From Mucilaginibacter sp. (GTDB taxonomy: Bacteria > Bacteroidota > Bacteroidia > Sphingobacteriales > Sphingobacteriaceae), in assembly GCF_025359345.1 (NCBI RefSeq), contig NZ_JANYGQ010000028.1, positions 62,001-126,000 of the forward strand: DNA of 64,000 nt. Reading direction: 5' to 3'. Position numbers and translations under genes: made by a program. The notes under the pieces are model-generated. The model saw only the letters and a program-made list of their open reading frames with translations. It did not search any database and was not told the origin of the DNA. Positions 51,632 to 59,432 of this stretch are shown here, piece by piece; positions within the stretch are counted from its first letter, which is position 1; every line of letters starts with the position of its first letter.

Positions 51632-53224
51632 CTATTTTAACTTATTATTAACAGTATCAGTACTTAGCCGCATACAAAAATTAGTATTGAAATTTTTGTC
51701 AACCGTTGTGAACTGAAACGAGGCCGCATAAAAGTCTTTCCAGCCGGGGCTTAGCGATTTAAAATCTTCGTAAAAACTTGTATTCATGTCACGCTCAAAA
51801 ATTGGTTCCGCGTTTTTAAAATGCATGAAAAATGCAACGTTACTTTGGGCGGCCAGTAAGTTATTAAACTCGTTGTACTGTCCGTTTTTACTTAAAAATT
51901 TTCGGTTGATGTATATATCCGAAAAGCTTTGCAGTTCAACATTACTGTTTGCCAGCACCAGGTAGTTATCAATCACCATAAAATACGGTCTTTTGAAAAT
52001 GCTGAAGGCATCGCCCAATAAAAAAAATGGTAATTTTTCGTAACTCAACATGCCTGTCGTTTCGTTATTCGTGGTGCTTAAAGCGGTAAGAACCAATTTC
52101 AACTTCGAGCCATCTTTTACTGATATAATTGCAAACTTTTCGAAATAACGGGTTGTAACAATTGCAAACTCGTTACCCAGCAAATTATCAAAATCGGTTT
52201 TTATCCTGATAGCCGTTTCAGTTTTTATCTTGTTGAAAAGCTTATCCCTTTCGGCTGCAAGGCCTGTTTTGGTTTGCCAGTCGTAAAGTGTGGCGCCAAA
52301 TAATATTGGGTTTGATACCGAAAAATCAGTACTGTAGGCAGTTGTAGAAGGAAAGATCTCGTTTAAATGATTAACTACAGGCTGTTGGTTTGTAAACAGG
52401 TTTAAATAACTCGACGGGCCATTGTTTTGAACTTTTGTTGATCCATTAAACATAATGGCATCGCTGCGGTAGTTTAAGCTTAAAGCGGCTAGCGCAGGTA
52501 ATTGTTTGAAATTTTTAAAAATGTCGGTGTTTCGGTTTTTAAAAAGCTGCTCAAACAACGCAGGGAACTGGTTGTAATTTACATACAGGTTGGCTAACGA
52601 ATTATTCCTTTGCTGCTCGGCTAATAAAACAAAAGTTTGTGCACCCGCTTTGTTTTTATGCGAGGCGCTTTGGTCAATCAAATCTTTCGAAAAGCTGCCG
52701 GAAAAAATATTATCGCCTTTATTAATGATATAAAAACGTTTTTTAAGGGCGCTTATATAGATATTATAGCCCGACCTTCCGGCGGCACGGATTGGCGTTA
52801 TCAATAGCCCGTTGTGTGGTTGTTTGGACAGTTCGTCAAATACCGAAGTCTCAAACTTAACTGACGGAGCCATCGTGAGTAACAAATCAATCCCGTCGGT
52901 TTTTGAAAGATGCAGGGAGACAAATATGTTTTGTGCTGTGAAATACGGGCTTAAGGTGGTGTTTTGGAGCAGGACTTGTCTTAAAGTATCCAATTGCCCC
53001 AGTTTTTGCTCCCCTATTATTGCTGCAAATAACTTACTGCCCTTGAAAATATCATAGAACCCCTTCTCGTTATTAAATTCAAAAATCAACGATGCATCAT
53101 CGGGAATCAAATGCATAACCTGGCTGGTGCGACTGCCAGGCGGGTTTAAATTTTTAAAATAAACAACCGTTACATACGCAGTAGCCGCCAATAAAATTAG
53201 GGTAATAATTATTTGCTTTTTCAT
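51632..53224 (-). CDS. Membrane-anchored hypothetical protein (DUF3352-like)
   Basis: 530 residues from MKKQIIITLILLAATAYVTVVYF, an N-terminal signal anchor; a 61-codon upstream extension is repeat-encoded and rejected. The body is a long extracytoplasmic domain that starts MHLIPDDASLIFEFNNEKG, an opening reminiscent of DUF3352-type proteins ('.iPa.a.l...f.d...f...'). Phe/Leu-rich strands and repeated NKGDN/FSGSFSK motifs are visible but no catalytic residues. It lies between an outer-membrane protein gene and, divergently, the DUF423 gene. I do not assign a function. Confidence 0.55.
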   Translation of the reverse strand: MKKQIIITLILLAATAYVTVVYFKNLNPPGSRTSQVMHLIPDDASLIFEFNNEKGFYDIFKGSKLFAAIIGEQKLGQLDTLRQVLLQNTTLSPYFTAQNIFVSLHLSKTDGIDLLLTMAPSVKFETSVFDELSKQPHNGLLITPIRAAGRSGYNIYISALKKRFYIINKGDNIFSGSFSKDLIDQSASHKNKAGAQTFVLLAEQQRNNSLANLYVNYNQFPALFEQLFKNRNTDIFKNFKQLPALAALSLNYRSDAIMFNGSTKVQNNGPSSYLNLFTNQQPVVNHLNEIFPSTTAYSTDFSVSNPILFGATLYDWQTKTGLAAERDKLFNKIKTETAIRIKTDFDNLLGNEFAIVTTRYFEKFAIISVKDGSKLKLVLTALSTTNNETTGMLSYEKLPFFLLGDAFSIFKRPYFMVIDNYLVLANSNVELQSFSDIYINRKFLSKNGQYNEFNNLLAAQSNVAFFMHFKNAEPIFERDMNTSFYEDFKSLSPGWKDFYAASFQFTTVDKNFNTNFCMRLSTDTVNNKLK

Positions 53225-53267
53225 TGCGCCTTGCTGTGCAAATGTATGTATTAACAGTTGGCAAAGG

Positions 53268-53405
53268 TTGCAGTAGTTATAAACGTTTAAACATTGGGTT
53301 AAGTTGGAAGGGTTGTAAATGTTGTAATAGTTGAAAACGTTAAAACTATAACAACGGCAACCTTTACAACAACTACAACTTCTAACAGCCATTACAACTT
53401 TTTCC
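53268..53405. repeat. Word-repeat palindrome, GGTTGTAAATGTTG family
   Basis: AAGTTGGAAGGGTTGTAAATG and GTTGTAATAGTTGAAAACG on the left are mirrored by AACCTTTACAACAACTACAAC on the right. It lies between divergent genes and shares words with 20461-20520. Confidence 0.65.
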
Positions 53406-53439
53406 ATCCATTCTGATTAACTTAGCTGTTTAATAAGGC

Positions 53440-53826
53440 ATGAAGAAGAAAATATTTATTACGGCCTCAATATTTGGGGCCATTGCTGTAATAGCCGGAG
53501 CATTTGGCGCTCACGCTTTGCAGGGAAAATTAAAGCCACAGGATTTGCATGTGTGGGATACAGCTGTGCAATACCAATTTTACCATGTATTTGCTTTGCT
53601 GGGCCTGGCCGGGCTTAGCAGGTACCAAACCCGTTTAATAAAAGATTGTTACTATCTGTTTTCGGTGGGTATAATATTGTTTTCAGGCTCTTTATATCTC
53701 CTTGCTGCCCGCGAGTTAATTGGCTGGGAATGGCTGAACGTTATTGGCCCGGTGACCCCGATTGGCGGCGTGCTTTTTATTGGCGGATGGATTACAATGG
53801 CAGTTGCAGCAACAAAAAACAAATAG
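53440..53826 (+). CDS. DUF423 family membrane protein
   Basis: 128 residues with four membrane helices. The motif GAIAVIAGAFGAHALQGKL (about 14-32) and VWDTAVQYQFYHVFALLGL are diagnostic of DUF423 (YgdD type). GPVTPIGGVLFIGGWI is the third conserved block. The function is unknown. The stop lies 5 bp before priA, so the two are likely cotranscribed; no functional link is known to me. Confidence 0.92.
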   Translation: MKKKIFITASIFGAIAVIAGAFGAHALQGKLKPQDLHVWDTAVQYQFYHVFALLGLAGLSRYQTRLIKDCYYLFSVGIILFSGSLYLLAARELIGWEWLNVIGPVTPIGGVLFIGGWITMAVAATKNK

Positions 53827-53831
53827 TTTAG

Positions 53832-56318
53832 ATGTTAGAGTTTGCCGAAGCCCAGTTTACCGACCGTGAAACACTTTTTGTTGAGGTGATTTTGCCTTTG
53901 GCTATCGCAAAAAACTATACCTACCGTGTGCCTTACGAAATGAACGATGCCGTTGCCGTGGGCAAAAGGGCAGTGGTTCAATTCGGCAAAAGCAAGCTTT
54001 ATACAGCAATAATAGCGTCAATAGGCAAACTGGCGCCCGAAAAATACCAGGCGAAGTATGTTATAGAAATATTAGACGATCGTCCGGTTGTAACTGCTGA
54101 ACAGTTGAAGTTTTGGTACTGGATGTCGGATTATTATATGTGCACGCTGGGCGAAGTGATGAACGCAGCCCTGCCGTCGGCATTAAAACTGGCCAGCGAA
54201 ACAAAAATTGTACTGAACAAGGAGTTTGAAGTCGACCGCACCGAGCTGCATGATAAAGAGTATCTGATTGTGGAGGCGCTTGATATACAGCCCGAATTAA
54301 CTGTAAGCGATATCGCAAAACTGCTGGGCCAAAAAACAGTGATGCCGATATTGAAATCGTTGTTTGAGAAAAACATTATCCATATTTCTGAAGAAGTAAG
54401 CGAACGATACAAGCCGCGTACCCGGAGCTTTATCACTTTGAACCCGGTTTATCAAAATCAGGACAATTTGAGAGACTTATTCGGCATTTTAGAGAAACGC
54501 GCACCCAAACAGGCTGATGCGCTACTGGCTTATATCAAACTTGCCCGTCATCAAAAAAGCATAACAAAAAACGAACTGATTGAAGAAAGCGGGGCGGGAG
54601 CAGCCAGTATTAAATCGCTGGAGGAGAAGGAAGTTTTTTTTATAGAAGAGAAAAATGTAAGCCGCCTGTTTTTCGAAGAAAACGAGGTTTATAGTAACTT
54701 CGAGTTGAGCGAACAGCAAAACACTGCCTTTATTGAAGTTAAAGAACAATTTAAGCAGATGGATGTGGTGCTGCTGCATGGGGTAACCTCATCGGGTAAA
54801 ACGCAGATATACATCAGGCTGATTGAGGAAATGATAAACTCGGGCCGCCAGGTGTTGTATTTATTGCCGGAGATAGCACTGACTACCCACATTATTGAAC
54901 GACTGCGGGTTTACTTTGGGGCCAGCATCGGTATTTATCATTCCCGGTTTAATGATAACGAGCGGGTGGAGGTTTGGCAAAAGGTTATCAATGGCGAATA
55001 CAAGGTACTGCTTGGTGCACGGTCGGCGGTGTTTTTGCCTTTTGTTGATTTGGGGCTGATAATTGTTGACGAAGAGCACGAAACGTCGTACAAGCAATTT
55101 GACCCGGCGCCGCGCTACAATGCCCGCGACGCGGCTATCTTTTTGGCCAATATGCACAAAGGCAAGGTGTTGCTGGGGTCCGCCACGCCATCGTTTGAAA
55201 GTTATTATAACGCCCGGATAAAAAAGTACGGCCTGGTTGAACTAACCGAAAGATATGGCGGCGTAAAGCTGCCCGAAATTGAGGTGGTAAGTATAGCGGT
55301 AGAAACCAAACAAAAGACCATACAATCGCACTTTACCAGCGTGTTAATGGCTGACATTAACGCCGCGCTCGAAAAAAAGGAGCAGGTTATCCTGTTTCAA
55401 AACCGCCGCGGATATGCGCCGTTGCTGATGTGTAAAATATGCGCCTATACACCTAAGTGCATCAACTGTGATGTTAGCCTTACCTACCATAAAAGCAGCG
55501 GCAAGCTGCATTGCCATTATTGCGGCTACAAGGACGATGCTCCTAATATTTGCCCGGCATGTGGTTCGACTCATTTGGAATACAAAGGTTTTGGCACCGA
55601 AAAAGTGGAGGACGAATTGCTGATGATTTTGCCTGAAGCGCGCATACAGCGTATGGATTTGGATACCACCCGCTCGCGTAACTCGCTACAAACCATATTG
55701 AATAACCTGGAGGAAAAAAAGATTGACATACTCGTGGGAACACAAATGGTGGCCAAGGGATTGGATTTTTCGGACGTTACAGTAATCGGTATCATCAACG
55801 CCGATAGCTTGCTGAAATTCCCGGACTATCGCGCAAACGAACGCAGCTACCAGATGCTGGCACAGGTGAGTGGCCGTGCCGGCCGCCGCGGCAAACAGGG
55901 CAAGGTTGTAATACAAACGTACGACCCAAGCCACCGCGTGATAAAGCAAGTAATTGAAAACGATTATAAAGATCTTTATTTTACCGAAATGGAAGAGCGC
56001 CGCAGTTTTAAATACCCGCCGTTTTACCGCATCATCAGCTTAGATATTAAGCATAAGGACCCTGAGATTGTAAATAACCAGGCCATTTACCTGGCCAACG
56101 AACTGCGCAAACAGTTCGATGATAGAGTGATAGGGCCTGAATCGCCGCTGGTGAGCCGGATACGGAACTACTACATAAAAACCATTATGCTTAAGTTTGA
56201 AAAGGATGCGGTATCCATTAACAAAGCAAAAACTATTGTCAGGGATGTGATAACCCAGTTTCAAACAACCAAACTAAGCAAGGGCAGCGTCGTTCAGCCA
56301 GACGTCGATCCGTATTGA
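53832..56318 (+). CDS. priA: Primosomal protein N' (replication restart helicase)
   Basis: 828 residues, in the normal range. PriA reloads the replicative helicase at stalled forks. The N-terminal 3'-DNA-binding domain is followed by a winged helix. Helicase motifs: Walker A HGVTSSGKTQIY (about 315), DEEH box LIIVDEEHETSYKQ (about 410), LGSATPSFES, and C-lobe VGTQMVAKGLDF and QVSGRAGRRGKQG. Between them (about 535-580) are eight zinc-binding Cys in CKICAYTPKCINC and CHYCGYKDDAPNICPACG. It follows a DUF423 gene by 5 bp and precedes an AraC-type regulator by 7 bp. Confidence 0.96.
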   Translation: MLEFAEAQFTDRETLFVEVILPLAIAKNYTYRVPYEMNDAVAVGKRAVVQFGKSKLYTAIIASIGKLAPEKYQAKYVIEILDDRPVVTAEQLKFWYWMSDYYMCTLGEVMNAALPSALKLASETKIVLNKEFEVDRTELHDKEYLIVEALDIQPELTVSDIAKLLGQKTVMPILKSLFEKNIIHISEEVSERYKPRTRSFITLNPVYQNQDNLRDLFGILEKRAPKQADALLAYIKLARHQKSITKNELIEESGAGAASIKSLEEKEVFFIEEKNVSRLFFEENEVYSNFELSEQQNTAFIEVKEQFKQMDVVLLHGVTSSGKTQIYIRLIEEMINSGRQVLYLLPEIALTTHIIERLRVYFGASIGIYHSRFNDNERVEVWQKVINGEYKVLLGARSAVFLPFVDLGLIIVDEEHETSYKQFDPAPRYNARDAAIFLANMHKGKVLLGSATPSFESYYNARIKKYGLVELTERYGGVKLPEIEVVSIAVETKQKTIQSHFTSVLMADINAALEKKEQVILFQNRRGYAPLLMCKICAYTPKCINCDVSLTYHKSSGKLHCHYCGYKDDAPNICPACGSTHLEYKGFGTEKVEDELLMILPEARIQRMDLDTTRSRNSLQTILNNLEEKKIDILVGTQMVAKGLDFSDVTVIGIINADSLLKFPDYRANERSYQMLAQVSGRAGRRGKQGKVVIQTYDPSHRVIKQVIENDYKDLYFTEMEERRSFKYPPFYRIISLDIKHKDPEIVNNQAIYLANELRKQFDDRVIGPESPLVSRIRNYYIKTIMLKFEKDAVSINKAKTIVRDVITQFQTTKLSKGSVVQPDVDPY

Positions 56319-56325
56319 TGCAGGT

Positions 56326-57096
56326 ATGAAAAAGGAACAGGTAAGCTATCGCAAGATATTTGATTCCGAAATTTTTGAAGGAGTGCTTACTTCCCATATT
56401 TACCCGTGGCATTTTCATGATAGCTACACGGTAATTATTATTGATTCAGGTGCCATGAAGTATGTTTTCCGGGACGACTCGGTTGTGGTTAAGGCAGGGC
56501 AGGTTTTTATTGTAAACGCTTTTACTGCCCACTACAACGGCGTGCTAAATCATATGGACTGTAGTTACCGGGTGATGTTTTTGCCTGTGCGGCTGTTTAA
56601 TTTAAAAGAAGACGACAATCGTTTTACATATTTTGGTAAGTCGGTGAACGATAAGGCTTATAACTCCATAGGCGCATTATATGAAAAACTCAAAATGGTA
56701 GAGTTTGAAGCGGATTATCTAGTTGTTACTAAAAATATCGCCGATGAATTACTGACCGGCCTTGAGCATAAAACCGGAAGTCTGGTGATAAACGACAGAG
56801 TTGAAGCAGCCGTACTTTATATCCATCTGCATATCGATGAAAAGCTAACGATTGCCCAGTTAGCCGATGCTTGTAATATCAGCCATTTTCATTTTCAGCG
56901 GGTATTCAAATTAGCAACCGGGCTTACCGTGAACGCTTATATTCAGCAATGCAGGATGGAACACAGCCGCGAACTTTTGCGCGAAGGAATTAAACCGGTT
57001 ACTACTTCGCTTGAGTCGGGCTTTTTCGACCACAGTCATTTTCATAAACAGTTTAAAAAGATGTATGCCTTAACCCCGGCGCATTTGGTTAAATAG
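56326..57096 (+). CDS. AraC-family transcriptional regulator
   Basis: 256 residues. The N-terminal half is an AraC-type cupin sensor: HIYPWHFHDSYTVIIIDSG, then VVVKAGQVFIVNAFTAHYNG. The C-terminal half (about 160-256) is an HTH_18 domain: LTIAQLADACNISHFHFQRV, followed by QCRMEHSRELLREG and SGFFDHSHFHKQFKKMYALTPA. The effector is unknown; related regulators sense aromatic compounds or amino acids. It starts 7 bp after priA, which is likely accidental packing. The next gene, an OsmC protein, has its own candidate -7 box and may be a target. Confidence 0.9.
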   Translation: MKKEQVSYRKIFDSEIFEGVLTSHIYPWHFHDSYTVIIIDSGAMKYVFRDDSVVVKAGQVFIVNAFTAHYNGVLNHMDCSYRVMFLPVRLFNLKEDDNRFTYFGKSVNDKAYNSIGALYEKLKMVEFEADYLVVTKNIADELLTGLEHKTGSLVINDRVEAAVLYIHLHIDEKLTIAQLADACNISHFHFQRVFKLATGLTVNAYIQQCRMEHSRELLREGIKPVTTSLESGFFDHSHFHKQFKKMYALTPAHLVK

Positions 57097-57130
57097 CATT
57101 CTTTTACAAGATTTTCTTTTTCCGGCACGA

Positions 57131-57138
57131 TACCTTTG
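57131..57138 (+). promoter_or_regulatory. Candidate -7 box for the OsmC gene
   Basis: A perfect TACCTTTG lies 17 bp before the ATG. No clear -33 TTTG at the expected distance; TTTTCTTTTTC precedes it. Confidence 0.4.
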
Positions 57139-57155
57139 TGTAAAGTATTTGATTT

Positions 57156-57626
57156 ATGAGCGAACATAATTATAAGGCCACCATCACGTGGACGGGCAAC
57201 GAAGGAAAAGGAACAGCAGGTTACCGTGAATACCAACGCAGTCATATTATTAATGTTGAAGGCAAACCGGAAATTCCCGCCTCGTCCGATCCATCTTTTC
57301 GCGGCGATAAAACCAGGTATAACCCCGAAGAATTGCTACTAGCCTCGGTTTCATCGTGCCACATGCTCTGGTACCTGCATTTGTGCAGTGTAAACGGGGT
57401 TATTGTAGTTGAATACATCGACCAGGCAACAGGTATAATGATTGAAGCCGCTGATGGCAGCGGGTATTTTAAAGAGGTGACGCTCTATCCTAAAGTTACC
57501 GTAAGCTATGAGTCGATGATTGAAAAGGCTAATGAATTACATCATGAAGCTAATAGGATGTGTTTTATTGCTAACTCGGTAAATTTCCCGATACTGCATA
57601 GTCCGATAACACGATTTAAGGATTAA
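57156..57626 (+). CDS. OsmC-family peroxiredoxin-like protein
   Basis: 156 residues. It carries the OsmC features RYNPEELLLASVSSCHMLWY, with the peroxidatic Cys68, and HHEANRMCFIANSVNFPI, with the resolving Cys136. Such proteins reduce organic hydroperoxides. An additional Cys77 is present. The last six codons (ITRFKD and the TAA) are encoded by the left inverted repeat of the adjacent GxxExxY unit, so the native C-terminus may have been replaced when that unit arrived. A canonical end cannot be judged without homologues. Confidence 0.87.
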   Translation: MSEHNYKATITWTGNEGKGTAGYREYQRSHIINVEGKPEIPASSDPSFRGDKTRYNPEELLLASVSSCHMLWYLHLCSVNGVIVVEYIDQATGIMIEAADGSGYFKEVTLYPKVTVSYESMIEKANELHHEANRMCFIANSVNFPILHSPITRFKD

Positions 57627-58173
57627 AAGATTTACAGGATTAGTTGAAACACGATAATTTTCTTAGTTTTCGCGATATCTTTTAAACCTTATTAATGACA
57701 AACGATACCAACGAATTGACCCACAAAATTATCGGGTGTGCAATGAAAGTGCACAATGTACTCGGAAGTGGTTTCCTGGAAGTTATTTACCAAAAAGCTC
57801 TGGCAATCGAAATGAGAAAGGCAGGATTACCTTTCGAACAGGAAAGGGAATTCTCTATTTTTTATGATGGTGAATTGATTGGCTCAAGGAGGGTTGACTT
57901 TTTTGTCGCTAATGTGTTGATGCTGGAATTAAAAGCTCGTCCACAAGTGGAAAATATACATAAAAATCAAGCCATAAACTACCTTGAAGTGCATGGCATA
58001 GCCGACGGCCTGCTTATAAATTTCGGCGGGCCAAGCTTAGAATTTAAAAGAGTCTACAATAAAAAGCTCGTGACACCAAGTGAAAACCCGATTGTGTAAA
58101 GAAAATAAATCTGAAAATAAACCAATTATAAACCCTGCATCCTGTAAATCCTAAAAATCCTTAAATCGTGTTA
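57607..58173. mobile_element. Inverted-repeat-bounded unit carrying a GxxExxY gene
   Basis: The left end (57607-57638) reads TAACACGATTTAAGGATT, then AAAA, then GATTTACAGG. The right end (58141-58173) is its reverse complement: CCTGTAAATC, CTAAA, AATCCTTAAATCGTGTTA. Outer arms match over 18 bp and inner arms over 10 bp. The 405-bp GxxExxY gene lies inside. No target-site duplication or transposase is seen. The left arm overlaps the osmC stop codon, and the right arm ends 13 bp before pcm. Confidence 0.6.
57695..58099 (+). CDS. GxxExxY family protein, PD-(D/E)XK nuclease-like
   Basis: 134 residues. The family-naming motif is GFLEVIY (G26, E29, Y32), preceded by HKIIGCAMKVHNVLGSG. The later RRVDFFVANVLMLELKA gives D68, E78 and K80 in the D-x9-E-x-K spacing of PD-(D/E)XK nucleases. 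It is expected to be a small soluble nuclease-fold protein; no function is established that I know of. It is enclosed by inverted repeats of about 32 bp. Whether the protein acts on those repeats is untested. Confidence 0.88.
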   Translation: MTNDTNELTHKIIGCAMKVHNVLGSGFLEVIYQKALAIEMRKAGLPFEQEREFSIFYDGELIGSRRVDFFVANVLMLELKARPQVENIHKNQAINYLEVHGIADGLLINFGGPSLEFKRVYNKKLVTPSENPIV

Positions 58174-58186
58174 ACTTAGCGTCGAA

Positions 58187-58843
58187 ATGGCCTACAAGTA
58201 TATCGACAATTATCGCGAGAAAGGTGCCCGCAAAAAGCTGGTTGAAGAATTAAAGAAAAAAGGGATTGATGATGAAAACGTGCTGCAGGCAATCGGTAAC
58301 GTTAAACGCCATTATTTTTTCGACGAAACTTTCTGGAACCAGGCCTACAAGGATATCGCCTTCCCGATAGGCGAGGGGCAAACCATCTCACAACCTTATA
58401 CCGTTGCCTACCAAAGCCAGCTATTGCATATAAATAAGGGCGACAAAGTGCTTGAGATTGGTACCGGCAGCGGCTATCAAACTTGTGTGCTGTTAGAACT
58501 TGGCGCTAAAGTTTATACTATAGAGCGACAGGAAAAATTGTACAATCATACCAGGCAGGTATTGCCGCACATCGGTTACAACGCAAACTTTTTTGTGGGC
58601 GATGGCTCCATTGGTATTGCTAAACATGCGCCTTACGATAAAATAATCGTCACGGCCGGCGCACCAACCGTTCCCGACGTGTTGTTAAAACAATTAAATA
58701 TCGGCGGGATATTGGTAATTCCCGTTGGCGATGAAAAATCGCAGAAAATGGTTACCGTGTTAAAAGTTGCCGAACATGATTATGAAAAGATTGTGCTGGA
58801 TACCTTCAGGTTTGTGCCGCTGGTAGGGGATAAGGCCTGGTAG
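58187..58843 (+). CDS. pcm: Protein-L-isoaspartate O-methyltransferase
   Basis: 218 residues. It methylates isoaspartyl residues in damaged proteins using S-adenosylmethionine. Landmarks: VLQAIGNVKRHYFFDE, GEGQTISQPYTVAYQ, SAM motif I VLEIGTGSGYQTCVLLELG, and IIVTAGAPTVPDVLLKQL. The C-terminus has FRFVPLVG. Length is normal. It starts 14 bp beyond the right inverted repeat of the GxxExxY unit, so its upstream region was probably reshaped by that unit. It is convergent with smpB. Confidence 0.93.
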   Translation: MAYKYIDNYREKGARKKLVEELKKKGIDDENVLQAIGNVKRHYFFDETFWNQAYKDIAFPIGEGQTISQPYTVAYQSQLLHINKGDKVLEIGTGSGYQTCVLLELGAKVYTIERQEKLYNHTRQVLPHIGYNANFFVGDGSIGIAKHAPYDKIIVTAGAPTVPDVLLKQLNIGGILVIPVGDEKSQKMVTVLKVAEHDYEKIVLDTFRFVPLVGDKAW

Positions 58844-58968
58844 AGAAATTTCGGATTTCGGATGTCCGATATCGGATTTAGCAATTTAAACGAGGCCTAT
58901 TTCAACAGCCTAAATGGACAATTTTACATTAAATAATTCCGACATCGAACATCCGAAATCCGAAATCA
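58844..58968. repeat. Word-repeat palindrome, AATCCGAAATC family
   Basis: TTTCGGATTTCGGATGTCCGA on the left pairs with CGAACATCCGAAATCCGAAATC on the right; inner words CAATTTAAACGAGGC and the mirrored TAAATGGACAATTT are weaker. It fills the gap between convergent pcm and smpB. Confidence 0.75.
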
Positions 58969-59418
58969 CCTTTTCATCGCCCTATCCATCTCCACTTTAG
59001 TATCTCGTTCTTTCAGTGTCTCGCGCTTATCAAATGTTTTTTTACCCTGGGCCAGGCCGATTTCTAATTTGGCAAAGCCCCGGTCGCTGATGAAGAGGGC
59101 AAGTGGCACTATGGTCAGGCCTTTTTCTTTGCCACGGGTTTGGAGTTTTTTGAGCTCTTTTTTGTTGAGGAGTAAAATACGGTCGCGTTTGGCTTCGTGG
59201 TTGTAGAACGAGCCGAAACTGTATTCGGCAATGTGCAGGTTGCGCACAAATAGTTGGTTATCTATAAAAGTGCAAAAAGCATCGTTGATGTTCGCTTTGC
59301 CATCGCGGATAGATTTAATTTCGGTGCCAAGTAACTTTATACCCGCGGTGTATTTGTCAAGTATGTGGTACTCAAAATAGGCTTTTTTATTCTTTATGTA
59401 GATATCCTGATTCATCAC
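58966..59418 (-). CDS. smpB: SsrA-binding protein
   Basis: 150 residues. SmpB binds tmRNA and brings it to stalled ribosomes. Landmarks: NKKAYFEYHILDKYTAGIKL, GTEIKSIRDGKANINDAFC, and LLLNKKELKKLQTRGKEKGL. The C-terminal basic tail KRETLKERDTKVEMDRAMKR is complete. Its stop overlaps the end of the adjacent palindrome. The tmRNA gene itself was not recognised in the window. Confidence 0.95.
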   Translation of the reverse strand: MMNQDIYIKNKKAYFEYHILDKYTAGIKLLGTEIKSIRDGKANINDAFCTFIDNQLFVRNLHIAEYSFGSFYNHEAKRDRILLLNKKELKKLQTRGKEKGLTIVPLALFISDRGFAKLEIGLAQGKKTFDKRETLKERDTKVEMDRAMKR

Positions 59419-59432
59419 TGCAAATATGCAAA

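Noticed and set aside
53225..53407. A Cys/Tyr-rich N-terminal extension of the 530-residue protein
   Set aside because: It is encoded by the intergenic palindrome; the internal Met begins a proper signal anchor.
57120..57160. OsmC gene as part of an AraC-priA operon
   Set aside because: A separate -7 box lies just before osmC, and priA and the regulator are merely closely packed.
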